Part shown: one piece after another, positions 1 through 7,756 of the stretch
How the letters are laid out: the number at the start of each line of letters is the position of its first letter
Position numbering within the stretch: the stretch's first letter is position 1
Notes under the pieces: generated by a model
Seen by the model: only the letters and a program-made list of their open reading frames with translations
What the model was told of the DNA's origin: nothing
Databases searched by the model: none
Virus record (IMG/VR): IMGVR_UViG_3300036820_000009
Coordinates: 1 to 64,000 of that record
Reading direction: 5' to 3' (one strand)
Source: a virus
DNA length: 64,000 nt
Made by a program: the position numbers and the translations under genes

Positions 1-2
1 TC

Positions 3-404
3 CCATGCCCGCGCACGTGGGAATTCGCGTCGCGGATTCTCGACAGCAAGGCGCCCGCCGATATCGAATTGCCGCTGTATACGGGCACGATTGGCGAGGG
101 CGCGGCGGCCGAGCTAATGGCATTCCTCAAGGTGTTCCGCACGTTGCCGTCGCCGGACGCGATCATCCTCGATCCGGTCAATGCGGCCGTGCCGACCGAT
201 CCCGCCACGCTTTACGCGATCGCGGGCGCGCTGGCGCGCCGCGCCAGCGACGCCAACTTTCAATCGATCGTGACCTATGCCAATCGCCTGCCCGACGAAT
301 TATCCGTGTTCCTGGTATCGAGCGCGGTGCGCCGCGATGCCGCCATCACCGGCACGCGCGCGTTCATCCAATGGGGTTCCGACCATAAGGACGTGCTGGT
401 CTAG
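3..404 (+). CDS. MoxR-type AAA+ ATPase, C-terminal part (5' truncated by window)
   Basis: The frame is open from the window edge to a TAG stop. Near its start it reads PCPRTWEFASRIL, resembling the sensor-2 region (PRSWE-like) that ends the ATPase core of phage MoxR-type AAA+ proteins. A helical tail follows. The Walker motifs would lie upstream, outside the window. Two genes downstream is a VWA/metallopeptidase-like protein, the usual partner of MoxR ATPases, which act as chaperone-like remodelling machines. The upstream TTG at 69 is not a likely start because similarity begins before it. Confidence 0.75.
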   Translation, partial: PCPRTWEFASRILDSKAPADIELPLYTGTIGEGAAAELMAFLKVFRTLPSPDAIILDPVNAAVPTDPATLYAIAGALARRASDANFQSIVTYANRLPDELSVFLVSSAVRRDAAITGTRAFIQWGSDHKDVLV

Positions 405-417
405 ATTGCAGCTCATT

Positions 418-440
418 GGCGGCGCTCCCGTGGCGCCGCC
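418..440 (+). terminator. 8-bp hairpin between ATPase and next gene
   Basis: GGCGGCGC (418-425) pairs with GCGCCGCC (433-440) around a 7-base loop. No T tract follows, so it may be an attenuator or RNA-processing hairpin rather than a full terminator. Confidence 0.4.
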
Positions 441-480
441 ATCATGGTGCAATCTCGCATCGTTAGCCGGAGTCTAGATC

Positions 481-1356
481 ATGATGCAATTGACCGATAA
501 GGCGATGCTGGTGCGCGTCGCGGTGACGCAGTGGACGGCACGCAAGCACGACAAAAACATCTCGGCGGAAATCGCTGAGTCGCATGGCGCCACGATTGAC
601 GCGGGCCGTTACAATAAGGCGCTGATCGCCAAGGAAGCGCTGGCCACGATCCTATCGGCGGCCAACGCCGCGCGCGGGTTTCACTACGTCAATTCCCTGC
701 CCTGGCAGGATGACGGCTACCGCATTCTGCCGGCCGCCAACTACCTGACATACACGCGCGAAATGAGCGGGTTGCGCGACCGCTTCGATGCCGCCGTGCG
801 CGCGTTCCTCGCCAACTATGAGTCCTATGTGGATGACGCGCGGCGCCGGCTCAACGGCATGTTCAAGGATACCGATTATCCGGTCGCGGCGGAAATCGCG
901 CGCAAATTCACGTTCGATGTCGGAATCATGCCGATGCCGGACGCGGCGGATTTTCGCGTCAACGTGGCCGCCGACGAATTGTCGCGCATCAAGGCGGATA
1001 TCGAGACGCGCACCAACGCGGCCGTTGCCGGCGCCGTGCGCGATCTATGGCAACGCATCCATGATTGCGTGGCGCATATCAGCGAGCGGCTAGGCGCCTA
1101 CAAGATCGGCGCCGACGACAAGGTGTCGAATCCGTTCCGGGACTCGCTCGTCGGCAACATGCGGGACTTGGTGGAACTGTTGCCGCGCCTCAACGTCACC
1201 GGCGACGCGGACCTCGCCGGCATGACCGACAGGCTACAGGCGACGCTGTGCCGCTATGACGCGGACACCTTGCGCAATTCGCCGGTGGCCCAAGAGGAAA
1301 CCAAGGCGGCCGCCGATAAAATCCTGGCGGACATGGAAGCGTTCATGGGGCGATAG
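481..1356 (+). CDS. Conserved phage protein of the MoxR/VWA cassette
   Basis: A 291-residue soluble, mostly helical protein lies between the MoxR ATPase and the VWA/metallopeptidase gene. GGAG at 469-472 lies 8 bases before ATG 481; the next codon is also ATG. The leader carries the AGTCTAG motif seen before several other early genes. Length and context recall the middle gene of MoxR-VWA cassettes in phages (possibly the DUF3150 type), but I cannot confirm the family. No membrane segment or catalytic motif is seen. The stop is TAG. Confidence 0.8.
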   Translation: MMQLTDKAMLVRVAVTQWTARKHDKNISAEIAESHGATIDAGRYNKALIAKEALATILSAANAARGFHYVNSLPWQDDGYRILPAANYLTYTREMSGLRDRFDAAVRAFLANYESYVDDARRRLNGMFKDTDYPVAAEIARKFTFDVGIMPMPDAADFRVNVAADELSRIKADIETRTNAAVAGAVRDLWQRIHDCVAHISERLGAYKIGADDKVSNPFRDSLVGNMRDLVELLPRLNVTGDADLAGMTDRLQATLCRYDADTLRNSPVAQEETKAAADKILADMEAFMGR

Positions 1357-1364
1357 CTAATCCG

Positions 1365-1387
1365 GCCGGGCGCACCATGCGCCCGGC
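1365..1387 (+). terminator. 9-bp GC hairpin, probable weak terminator
   Basis: GCCGGGCGC (1365-1373) and GCGCCCGGC (1379-1387) form a perfect 9-bp stem with a 5-base loop, 9 bases after the previous stop and just before the next promoter. The following sequence is T-poor, so termination may be incomplete. Confidence 0.45.
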
Positions 1388-1396
1388 TCAATTAGC

Positions 1397-1427
1397 TTAA
1401 CCTCTTGGCAACAGTTTCGCCTATAAT
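1397..1427 (+). promoter_or_regulatory. Promoter with degenerate GGAAACWGTTTCC operator
   Basis: A perfect TATAAT (1422-1427) is preceded by GGCAACAGTTTCG (1407-1419), a two-mismatch copy of the palindrome found in four other early promoters. The -35 is weak: TTAACC at 1397-1402, spacing 19. The start codon of the VWA gene lies 27 bases downstream. Confidence 0.6.
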
Positions 1428-1453
1428 CTCAATCGCGCAACGGAGTCCGGACG

Positions 1454-2587
1454 ATGAAAACACCCTTGGAGAAATTCACCACGGCGCGCGCGCAATTGGT
1501 CGCCGCGCAACCGTTTTGGGGATCGCTGGCGTTGCATCTCAAAATCGAGGAATGCGCCGCGATCAAAACCGCCGATGTCGATGGCACCACGATCCGGTTC
1601 AATCCGGATTTCATCACCGGGTTGACGCAAGCGGAAACCATTGGCGTTTTCGCGCATGAGGTCGGCCATTGCGCGCTGGGCCATATCTGGCGCATGGCCG
1701 GCCGCGATCACGAGCGCTGGAATCAAGCCTGCGATCACGCAATCAATCCGATTCTGACGGCGGCCGGTTTCACGCTCCCGAACGACGCGCTGAACGATCC
1801 TAAATTCGCCGGCATGGCCGCCGACGAAATCTATGGCTTGCTGCCGGTCCCGCCACCGCAAGCCAAGAATGGCGCCGGCAAGCCGGGCGCCGGCAAGCCG
1901 GGCATGGGCGACATGCGGCAACCGACCGACGGCCAGGGCGCGCCCGCGTCGCCGGCCGAGGTCGCGCAACGCGCGGCCGATTGGCAGGTGGCCACCATCC
2001 AAGCCGTCAATGCCGGCCAGGCCGCCGGCCTGTTGCCGGCGGGCATGGTCGCGGCAATCGAGGCCACCAAGGAACCGCAAGCGGACTGGCAGGCCTTGCT
2101 GCGCCGATTCATCGCCAGTGCGTTGCCCAGCGACTATTCGTGGTTCCCGCCCAATCGCCGGCATATCGCGGCCGGGCTCTATCTGCCGGCGCTGAAGCCG
2201 GACCGGCTCGGCCTGGTCGCGGTGGTGCGCGACACGTCCGGCTCGACGGTCGCGTTGCAGGCCGAATTCCTGGCAGAGCTGACGGCAATCTTGGATGACG
2301 CGCAACCCGACCGCGTGTTGGTGATCGATTGCGACGCGAAGGTTCAAGCGGTCGCGGACTATCGGCCCGGCGATACCATCGAGCCGCGCATGACCGGTGG
2401 TGGGGGGACGGATTTCCGGCCGCCGTTCCAGTATCTCGCCACCGAGGGCGAGGCGCCCGCCGTGATGATCTACTTGACCGACCTTGAGGGCGCATTCCCC
2501 GATGTCGCGCCCGACTACCCCGTGCTATGGGCCGTCATCGGCCGCGCCAAGGATGCGCCGTTCGGCGAGACGCTGCGGATCGATTAG
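1454..2587 (+). CDS. VWA-like / putative metallopeptidase protein (DUF2201 type)
   Basis: This 377-residue protein has an N-terminal zinc-metallopeptidase signature, HEVGH at residues 68-72, a Gly/Pro/Ala-rich linker around 130-175, and a C-terminal half with a MIDAS-like DTSGST near residue 259. This order (metallopeptidase-like domain, then VWA-like domain) is that of the DUF2201 family. Its partner is the MoxR ATPase two genes upstream. MoxR/VWA pairs remodel or activate target proteins; the phage target is unknown. It has its own operator-bearing promoter. The TAG stop overlaps by four bases the end of the convergent HNH gene. Confidence 0.85.
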   Translation: MKTPLEKFTTARAQLVAAQPFWGSLALHLKIEECAAIKTADVDGTTIRFNPDFITGLTQAETIGVFAHEVGHCALGHIWRMAGRDHERWNQACDHAINPILTAAGFTLPNDALNDPKFAGMAADEIYGLLPVPPPQAKNGAGKPGAGKPGMGDMRQPTDGQGAPASPAEVAQRAADWQVATIQAVNAGQAAGLLPAGMVAAIEATKEPQADWQALLRRFIASALPSDYSWFPPNRRHIAAGLYLPALKPDRLGLVAVVRDTSGSTVALQAEFLAELTAILDDAQPDRVLVIDCDAKVQAVADYRPGDTIEPRMTGGGGTDFRPPFQYLATEGEAPAVMIYLTDLEGAFPDVAPDYPVLWAVIGRAKDAPFGETLRID

Positions 2588-3090
2588 AGCACGTGCGCCT
2601 TGCGTTTATAGGTTGCAATCTGATGAACATGCGTGATCGAAATCCCATAGCGTTCGGCAATCTGCCGCAATGGCATGCGATGCGCGCGCCAGCGTCGAAT
2701 CTCGCTGACTTGAGCATCGGTCAGTTTGTTGTGCCGGGGCTTGCGCGTGTGGCGCGGATCGAGAACCGCCCGCATGCGGCCTTTTTGAACGGCATCCAAA
2801 TAATTATCCCGTGCCGTGCCGAGAAACAAATGTTTCGGATTGATGCAGCGTCGATTGTCGCAGATATGCAGCACGTTCAAGCCGTGCGGAATTTCACCGC
2901 GCCAAGCACGCCAGGCCGCGCGATGCGCCAACCATCTTTGGCCCGCGATGCTGATCTGCCCATAGCCGCCGGTTTGCCGCGATCCCCGCCACAGCCAGCA
3001 CAGGGTTTCCGACGCGCGAATAATATTGCTGCGCAGGCGCCGGCGCAGCTTATGAGAAAAATCGGAACTTCTCGCCACCGAACATCGCAT
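2584..3090 (-). CDS. HNH homing-type endonuclease with C-terminal HTH
   Basis: A 168-residue protein. The central core has CWLW, a conserved HRAAWRAWRGEIP-like stretch and HICDNRRCINPKHLFLGT, typical of the HNH_3 family. The C-terminus (about 120-160) reads as a resolvase-like helix-turn-helix (LTDAQVSEIRRW..., IAERYGIS) that would contact DNA. It is convergent with the VWA gene and overlaps it by 4 bases. Such genes are usually selfish mobile endonucleases; a nicking role in DNA packaging or recombination is possible. Confidence 0.88.
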   Translation of the reverse strand: MRCSVARSSDFSHKLRRRLRSNIIRASETLCWLWRGSRQTGGYGQISIAGQRWLAHRAAWRAWRGEIPHGLNVLHICDNRRCINPKHLFLGTARDNYLDAVQKGRMRAVLDPRHTRKPRHNKLTDAQVSEIRRWRAHRMPLRQIAERYGISITHVHQIATYKRKAHVL

Positions 3091-3274
3091 AAGGCTACTT
3101 ATGATACATGCCGAATGGCCGAATCAAGCCGTTCTTATCGGTCGATTTCGATTATTCGGAAATTGCACCGCAGCAAATACAACATCTTGTGTCGCGGAAA
3201 TTTTAACCAAGCCGAAATTTTAGCAGGTGCAAGATATAGCCGCGTTTTTCGATCAACCCTCACGGAGTCTAGCC

Positions 3275-3559
3275 ATGATCCCGGTTTACATTCCCACCCC
3301 CGAGCAGGTGCGGCACAACAAGCGCCGCGTCAACCGCATTGGCATCGTGCTGTTGACGATCCTGGTCTTGTTCATGTGGTACCTGTGGGGCGATACGCCC
3401 GAGGGCGACGTCTTTTTCGGCCTGTGGGCCATCGCGTTCGCCACCGTGCTGCTCATTGCCCGCCGGCGCCGGCGCAACGCCACGGCGCGCGCGCGGCGCA
3501 ACGCGACGCGCATGCCGCTGGCAGGCACCCATACCGTGCACTGGTTTAGCTGGCGCTAA
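3275..3559 (+). CDS. Small two-TM membrane protein
   Basis: A 94-residue protein with two hydrophobic segments (about residues 22-40 and 47-63) joined by an acidic WGDTPEGD loop and followed by an Arg/Ala-rich tail, suggesting an inner-membrane hairpin. GGAG at 3264-3267 selects ATG 3275 rather than the upstream start at 3227. The leader ends CGGAGTCTAGCC, matching the early-gene leader motif. Function unknown; a holin-like or host-takeover membrane role is possible. Confidence 0.7.
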   Translation: MIPVYIPTPEQVRHNKRRVNRIGIVLLTILVLFMWYLWGDTPEGDVFFGLWAIAFATVLLIARRRRRNATARARRNATRMPLAGTHTVHWFSWR

Positions 3560-3905
3560 CCGCGACCATGCGTTCCAAGGCGCGCACCGCGCGGCGCCGC
3601 GCGCGCCGCTGAAGCCGCAGTTCCATCAACACCGCGTCGGGCACCGGGCCGCGCGCGCGTGCTATCTCCGTGACCGCTTGCACCGCTTGCCCCCAAGCGA
3701 CCCGCAACCTGCCCCTGCTCATGATGCGATAGCCCCGCGCCATCCACCAGTCGCTTGGCGCAAGCTTGCACAGCACCGCAACCTCGCCAGCCCCGTGCAG
3801 CATTTCGAATAGATCGTGAGGCGGCCCCTTGGCGCGAAGGATCACGCCCGCGTGTGCGGTGCCGCAAATATCGAACCGATCATTGTCGGTTAATGTTGCA
3901 ACCAT
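3546..3905 (-). CDS. Hypothetical protein
   Basis: A 119-residue minus-strand frame starting MVATLTDNDRF, convergent with and overlapping the membrane-protein gene by 14 bases. The last 35 residues are Arg-rich. There is no clear ribosome binding site, and an in-frame start further upstream (4019) would extend it through low-complexity sequence. Composition is compatible with coding, but no family is recognised and it could be a chance open frame. Confidence 0.45.
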   Translation of the reverse strand: MVATLTDNDRFDICGTAHAGVILRAKGPPHDLFEMLHGAGEVAVLCKLAPSDWWMARGYRIMSRGRLRVAWGQAVQAVTEIARARGPVPDAVLMELRLQRRARRRAVRALERMVAVSAS

Positions 3906-4019
3906 TAGTACCCATTCGCATTCTACGCGCGCATAAGCAAGCTGGCCCGCTCCGTCAACCCGAGACGGACGCGGTCGGCCCCCCTCTCTCCCCTCCCTCA
4001 ATTTCCCCTGCAATTTCAA

Positions 4020-4568
4020 TCACTTATCGTTCATCTGCCCATTATTTAAGCTTGCCTTGTTTTTTTCACATACCACCCCTTCCGTTTTCTATCACATCAT
4101 CTGTTGTATGTTACTGAGATACAATTGAATTCCTTTAGATCATTAATGAATTGTATCTAATATAGAAATCAATTTATATATAGGGAACAATAACTTACAA
4201 CATTGGAGTATATTACACCATAACAAACTCTCTATGGGGAGAGAGAGTGAAATACATATATAATCATGTAACATACAACCATATAGCACACGCCCTTACA
4301 CGTATGCGGGGGAACGTTTTTTGAATTTTTATTGACGTACAATTCCTCAATGATTTCAACTACATGAGCTGATTAATCACCAAGAGAACTCGTAGAAATT
4401 CTTAGGGAAGTCTTAGGGCTATCCTAATACTTCTTAGGGGGATAACTTTGCTCCCCGATGCCTGATTTTTCGAAACCGCCGTTTTGTAATGGTGTAAGTT
4501 ACCCCATCGGGATAAACTTGTGGCGGTAGGCAGGCACGCATTATACCGCGATCTTGACAAATCCCATA
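4020..4568. other. AT-rich non-coding island
   Basis: About 550 bases are markedly AT-rich against GC-rich surroundings, with no credible gene. The island holds runs such as TATATATAGGG and CATATATAATC, a hairpin (ACTCTCT 4227-4233 with AGAGAGT 4242-4248), a cluster of TCTTAGGG repeats and, at its right edge, a long G tract. Easily melted DNA with iterons suggests a replication origin or a transcription control region. Confidence 0.6.
4399..4439 (+). repeat. Three TTCTTAGGG iteron-like repeats
   Basis: TTCTTAGGG (4399-4407), GTCTTAGGG (4410-4418) and TTCTTAGGG (4431-4439) are spaced 11 and 21 bases apart, one and two helical turns. They would sit on the same DNA face, as expected for initiator or regulator binding sites. 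Confidence 0.55.
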
Positions 4569-4586
4569 GGGGGGGGGGGGGGGGGG
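4569..4586 (+). repeat. Homopolymeric tract of 18 G
   Basis: Eighteen consecutive G residues end the AT-rich island, 7 bases before the GTG start of the next gene. It could be a length-variable tract, a G-quadruplex former, or an assembly or sequencing artefact. Confidence 0.9.
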
Positions 4587-4593
4587 CTGACCA

Positions 4594-4857
4594 GTGAAGC
4601 ATGCCGTCGATTCCGGCGCGAAAACTGAAGTGTCCCACCTGGTGGCGACGCGCGGCCTGCGCGGCCAGCCGGTATGGGCCATCCATCACCGGCACTGCCC
4701 CGGCCAACGCCAGGCCTGGCTCGGTTCCGACCTGATCGCCTGCCATGCGCTCCAGCCCGACGAGGCGGGCCTAGGGATCGATATCCTGGTCGCCCGCTAC
4801 CATGGGGCCAGCGCGGCCCAAGATGCCCGCCTGGCGGCCCTGGTGGATGGCGGCTGA
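4594..4857 (+). CDS. Hypothetical 87-aa protein
   Basis: A GTG start directly follows the G tract, whose last bases (GGGGGGCTGACCA before GTG) could serve as the ribosome binding site. ATG 4601 is in another frame. The protein is mixed alpha/beta in character (a WAIHHRHCPGQ segment, then GIDILVARYHG) with no recognised family. Slippage in the G tract would alter the distance between promoter or binding site and the start. Confidence 0.45.
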   Translation: MKHAVDSGAKTEVSHLVATRGLRGQPVWAIHHRHCPGQRQAWLGSDLIACHALQPDEAGLGIDILVARYHGASAAQDARLAALVDGG

Positions 4858-4886
4858 TGCACCGGCGGGCATGGCCTACCCCGGCC

Positions 4887-5003
4887 TCACAGTCCGCAGC
4901 CGCGCGCCGCCAGCCCCACCAGCTCCACCACGCCGAACGCCGCGAACCCGTACACCACCACGCACCACGCCACCAGCCCGCCCCAAATCATCGCACCCGC
5001 CAT
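4887..5003 (-). CDS. Small single-TM peptide
   Basis: A 38-residue peptide, almost entirely one hydrophobic segment (WGGLVAWCVVVYGFAAFGVV). GAGGGG lies 9 bases upstream of the ATG, and the start overlaps the end of the upstream minus-strand gene by 16 bases, as in a coupled pair. Probably a phage membrane micropeptide. Confidence 0.5.
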   Translation of the reverse strand: MAGAMIWGGLVAWCVVVYGFAAFGVVELVGLAARGCGL

Positions 5004-5317
5004 ACCCGCACCCCTCGCACCAACTTCCCCACCGGCGCGCCGCCGATCTCGCCCGGTACCGCCTCCCGCGCTTCCTCGCACCGAAACGTCACTTCCGGCA
5101 AATTGCGCGTCCGCTTGTAATAATTCCACGACGCGATCAGCCGACCCTCCAATACCGTGATCGTCACCCCCTCCCGCGCATACTTCTCCCGCGCCGGCAA
5201 CGGCACGAAAAACGACTGCCCCGGCTTCAGCCCGCCCCACGGATACTGCACCCCGCGCTTGCGCCCAACCCGCGCCGCCGGCAACGGTACCCCATCGTCG
5301 ATCCGATATTCTCCCAT
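4988..5317 (-). CDS. Hypothetical protein, 109 aa
   Basis: Starts MGEYRIDDGVPLP. AAGGGG about 9 bases upstream favours this ATG over the in-frame starts at 5356 and 5452. The sequence (GLKPGQSFFVPLP, then a basic WNYYKRTRNL segment) reads as a small beta-rich protein with a C-terminal basic patch. No family recognised. It is divergent from the operator-controlled promoter at 5416. Confidence 0.65.
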   Translation of the reverse strand: MGEYRIDDGVPLPAARVGRKRGVQYPWGGLKPGQSFFVPLPAREKYAREGVTITVLEGRLIASWNYYKRTRNLPEVTFRCEEAREAVPGEIGGAPVGKLVRGVRVWRVR

Positions 5318-5415
5318 CCGTCGATCCCCTTCCGTCGCACCATCCGTCGCCGACATTATCCCGACACTTTTATGAAAATGCCACGCGATAGTTGCCGCGT
5401 CCGCGACGAATCGAC

Positions 5416-5445
5416 TTGACGTGGGGAAACTGTTTCCGGTAGAAC
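5416..5445 (+). promoter_or_regulatory. Operator-bearing early promoter
   Basis: TTGACG (5416-5421), 18 bases, TAGAAC (5440-5445). The palindrome GGAAACTGTTTCC (5425-5437) fills the spacer next to the -10, where a bound regulator would block RNA polymerase. The transcript leader contains CAACCCGTCTAG (5463-5474). Confidence 0.75.
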
Positions 5446-5485
5446 AAGGCATCGCAACCGTTCAACCCGTCTAGGACAAAAGCTC

Positions 5486-5677
5486 ATGGCGACCGCCACA
5501 CTCAATATCAAGATTTGGACAGCGCGCCGCGCGTCCCTTCCGGCCGATACCTCCGAACTGGCGGAATGGCTCGCGCCGCATGTCGAGCATGTCGCGAAGG
5601 CTTGCGAGGAAGGTTACCTGGCCGGCGAAATCGTCGATGAACGGTTTTCCGGTTGGTGGGAAATCAAACGCAAGTGA
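5486..5677 (+). CDS. Hypothetical early protein, 63 aa
   Basis: First gene of the transcription unit behind the promoter at 5416. Acidic C-terminal half (HVEHVAKACEEGYLAGEIVDE), ending WWEIKRK. No recognised family. The next genes follow with short gaps or 4-base overlaps, forming a seven-gene run up to 7060. Confidence 0.75.
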   Translation: MATATLNIKIWTARRASLPADTSELAEWLAPHVEHVAKACEEGYLAGEIVDERFSGWWEIKRK

Positions 5678-5700
5678 ATCGACGAAAGGAAACCGCGATC

Positions 5701-5877
5701 ATGTTCAAGCTGGAATTTTCGACCGATACCGCCGCGTTCGACGACGATTTATCTTGCCACGCGGAAACCCTCCGCATTTTCGCGCTCATTGCCGAATGCA
5801 TCCGCGCGGGGCAGGCACACGGAACAATCCGCGATGCCGACGGCACCGCCATCGGCAAATGGGAATTCACGCCATGA
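5701..5877 (+). CDS. Hypothetical early protein, 58 aa
   Basis: GAAAGG at 5685-5690 selects ATG 5701 rather than the upstream GTG at 5653. Small acidic protein (FSTDTAAFDDDL). The stop overlaps the next start by ATGA. No family recognised. Confidence 0.7.
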   Translation: MFKLEFSTDTAAFDDDLSCHAETLRIFALIAECIRAGQAHGTIRDADGTAIGKWEFTP

Positions 5878-5987
5878 CGTTCGATCCCACCGCCTATCTC
5901 GGCTGGCGCCTGTTGTTCGCCGCCGCCGCGATTCAGGCCGTCGCCTGGTATTGGCTCGCCGACCATTTCATCGGATGGGCGCCATGA
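5874..5987 (+). CDS. 37-aa single-TM peptide
   Basis: ATGA-coupled to the preceding gene and to the next one. One hydrophobic segment (WRLLFAAAAIQAVAWYWLA) predicts a membrane-inserted micropeptide. Translational coupling on both sides supports that it is real despite its size. Confidence 0.6.
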   Translation: MTFDPTAYLGWRLLFAAAAIQAVAWYWLADHFIGWAP

Positions 5988-6247
5988 GCGACACCCTAAC
6001 GCGGCCGCGCGCCGCTATCGACGTGACATTCGAAATCAGGCCGCCCCACGCCATTCTCACGCCGCGCACCGAGGCCGGCCGCGCCTGGCTCGCCGCGTTG
6101 CCCGCCGAAGCCGGCCTCGAATGGCGCGCCGATCGATTGTTCGTCGCGATCGGGACCGCGCACAATCTCGCCTCGCGTCTCAAACAGGCCGGCCTGTTCG
6201 TCGGTATCGCCGAGCCGCATAACGGTCGCGGCCGATCTTTCGATTGA
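5984..6247 (+). CDS. Hypothetical early protein, 87 aa
   Basis: ATGA-coupled to the upstream gene. Contains a VTFEIRPPHAILTPRTEAGRAWL-like segment and a KQAGLFVGI motif. No family recognised; a small alpha/beta fold seems likely. Confidence 0.7.
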   Translation: MSDTLTRPRAAIDVTFEIRPPHAILTPRTEAGRAWLAALPAEAGLEWRADRLFVAIGTAHNLASRLKQAGLFVGIAEPHNGRGRSFD

Positions 6248-6261
6248 AAGGGAACCTCGCC

Positions 6262-6528
6262 ATGAAAGTATTCGTCGTTCAAGCCGTGTCGCGCATCGTG
6301 CCGGGCACGCCGCTGATCCCCTGCCGCACCCAAGCCCGCGCCAATCGCGAGGCCGCCGACCTGGTGCGCCTGCTCAACGAGGAAGAAGGCGCGGCCGGCA
6401 TCGCCCAGCCCATCACGCCAACCAATTGGCGCGCCAGCCTGCGCATGCTGCGCAGCAATTTGCGCCAGCTTGGCCTCGCCGGCGACGCGCCGGACGTGTG
6501 GTGCGACGCCATGGATCTGCGGCCATGA
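6262..6528 (+). CDS. Hypothetical early protein, 88 aa
   Basis: AAAGGGA shortly upstream of ATG 6262 makes this the start rather than the in-frame TTG at 6244. Contains ANREAADLVRLLNEEEGA, an amphipathic helix. Stop and next start overlap by four bases. Function unknown. Confidence 0.7.
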   Translation: MKVFVVQAVSRIVPGTPLIPCRTQARANREAADLVRLLNEEEGAAGIAQPITPTNWRASLRMLRSNLRQLGLAGDAPDVWCDAMDLRP

Positions 6529-6728
6529 CCGCGCGCAAGCCATCCTACAAGGAACTGGTGGCCGCGCTCGGCGCGCTCCATGCCGAATATTGCGAGCTGG
6601 ACGCCATGCTCGATCAATTCATGGCCAATCCCAGCGAGCCAACAGCCGATGAATGCAAGGCCCACGCCGCGAACAATCGCATGGCAAGCCGCTATCTCGC
6701 GATCTATCGGCGCGCGGTGGCGTCGTGA
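6525..6728 (+). CDS. Hypothetical early protein, 67 aa
   Basis: ATGA-coupled. Helical protein (YKELVAALGALHAEYCELDA) probably forming a short coiled coil. No family recognised. Confidence 0.68.
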   Translation: MTARKPSYKELVAALGALHAEYCELDAMLDQFMANPSEPTADECKAHAANNRMASRYLAIYRRAVAS

Positions 6729-7060
6729 CCTGGCTCAACCTGTCGCCGGCGGACCTGGTGGCAATCAAACGCGCCAGCCGGCTCTTGACCAGGTTGCCGG
6801 CAACGCGCGGCGCCGTCGGCGCGCTCGCCCATATCGCCGGCCGCGCCGACGCGGCGCGCAAGATGGCCAATGACGATCTCGGCGTTGCCGTCGCCGCCGT
6901 GAAGCGCGCCGAAACGCTGATCTGGAACACGCGCGAAAAAGGCGCGAGCCTCGATTTGATCGTGCCGCCGCCCCTGCGGATCGAAGGCGGAAATATTTGG
7001 GTCGGCGTGTGGTTGCAAGTCGCGGAAGACACGGCCGATCCCATGGGAGCCAACAAATGA
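6725..7060 (+). CDS. Hypothetical early protein, 111 aa
   Basis: GTGA-coupled start at 6725 (VTWLNLSPADLVAIKRA). Last gene of the unit started at 5416; an operator-bearing promoter follows. C-terminal half contains a proline-flanked beta segment (IVPPPLRIEGGNIWVGVWLQV). No family recognised. Confidence 0.7.
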   Translation: MTWLNLSPADLVAIKRASRLLTRLPATRGAVGALAHIAGRADAARKMANDDLGVAVAAVKRAETLIWNTREKGASLDLIVPPPLRIEGGNIWVGVWLQVAEDTADPMGANK

Positions 7061-7106
7061 TCGAGTATGATCGCGCGATGAATTTGTGAGGGACAAGCGA
7101 ATCCGC

Positions 7107-7136
7107 TTGACATAAGGAAACTGTTTCCGCTAGCAT
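7107..7136 (+). promoter_or_regulatory. Operator-bearing early promoter
   Basis: TTGACA (7107-7112), 18 bases, TAGCAT (7131-7136), with the perfect palindrome GGAAACTGTTTCC at 7116-7128. The leader contains ATCAACCTCCAACCGTCTA before the start codon at 7186. Confidence 0.8.
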
Positions 7137-7185
7137 GAATCTATCATTATCGATCAACCTCCAACCGTCTATCGAGAGAATCAAC

Positions 7186-7482
7186 ATGGCGCACAAATTC
7201 ACCTATACGCCGGCGGCCTACAAGGTATGTCTCGGCGACATCGCGCTCGGCACCATCACGTTGCGCGTTCTATCGGTCGGGCCGGATAGCCAGCCAACGG
7301 CTTATGGCGTTCACGTTCATCACGGCGGCACCTATCACGTGCGCGTGCTGTGCTGGTATCCGACCATGGACAAAGCCGCAAGGGCGTTGCTGCGGGAGTA
7401 TCGCTACCAGCAACGCGGCATGGCGAAGCGCGACACGATGCGCGCGGCCGGCCAACCCGTCATGCCGGAGACCAGGTCATGA
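7186..7482 (+). CDS. Hypothetical early protein, 98 aa
   Basis: ATG 7186 follows the conserved leader; the in-frame ATG at 7135 overlaps the promoter -10 and is not used. The C-terminal third is strongly basic (REYRYQQRGMAKRDTMRAA). ATGA-coupled to the next gene. No family recognised. Confidence 0.75.
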   Translation: MAHKFTYTPAAYKVCLGDIALGTITLRVLSVGPDSQPTAYGVHVHHGGTYHVRVLCWYPTMDKAARALLREYRYQQRGMAKRDTMRAAGQPVMPETRS

Positions 7483-7751
7483 TTATCGCGCTGCCCAAGG
7501 ATTTCATCCAGCGCTTGCGTGCCACGCAATGGCACTATGAAGGCAATGCAATCCGCGACCGGGATGGCCGCTGCCCGCTGGAATTTTATTACGACGTGGA
7601 ACGCGGGGAGGTCGAGCATATCGATTCGTCCCTGACGGAGGATGAGCGTGGCGTAATCATGCGTGCCGCCGATGGCGGGTGCGAGCTATCGAGCGACGAA
7701 AAACTCTTGCGCCGGCGCCTGCAACGCGCCTTGCGCCCAACCCGGAGGTAA
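7479..7751 (+). CDS. Hypothetical early protein, 90 aa
   Basis: ATGA-coupled to the previous gene. Mixed charge with an acidic middle (DVERGEVEHIDSSLTEDE) and a very basic tail (RRRLQRALRPTRR). Function unknown. Confidence 0.7.
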   Translation: MIIALPKDFIQRLRATQWHYEGNAIRDRDGRCPLEFYYDVERGEVEHIDSSLTEDERGVIMRAADGGCELSSDEKLLRRRLQRALRPTRR

Positions 7752-7756
7752 TTGCC

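Noticed and set aside
1421-2347. Long minus-strand frame opposite the VWA gene
   Set aside because: Mirror of a clearly coding plus-strand gene in GC-rich DNA; Arg/Gly/His-rich product, no binding site.
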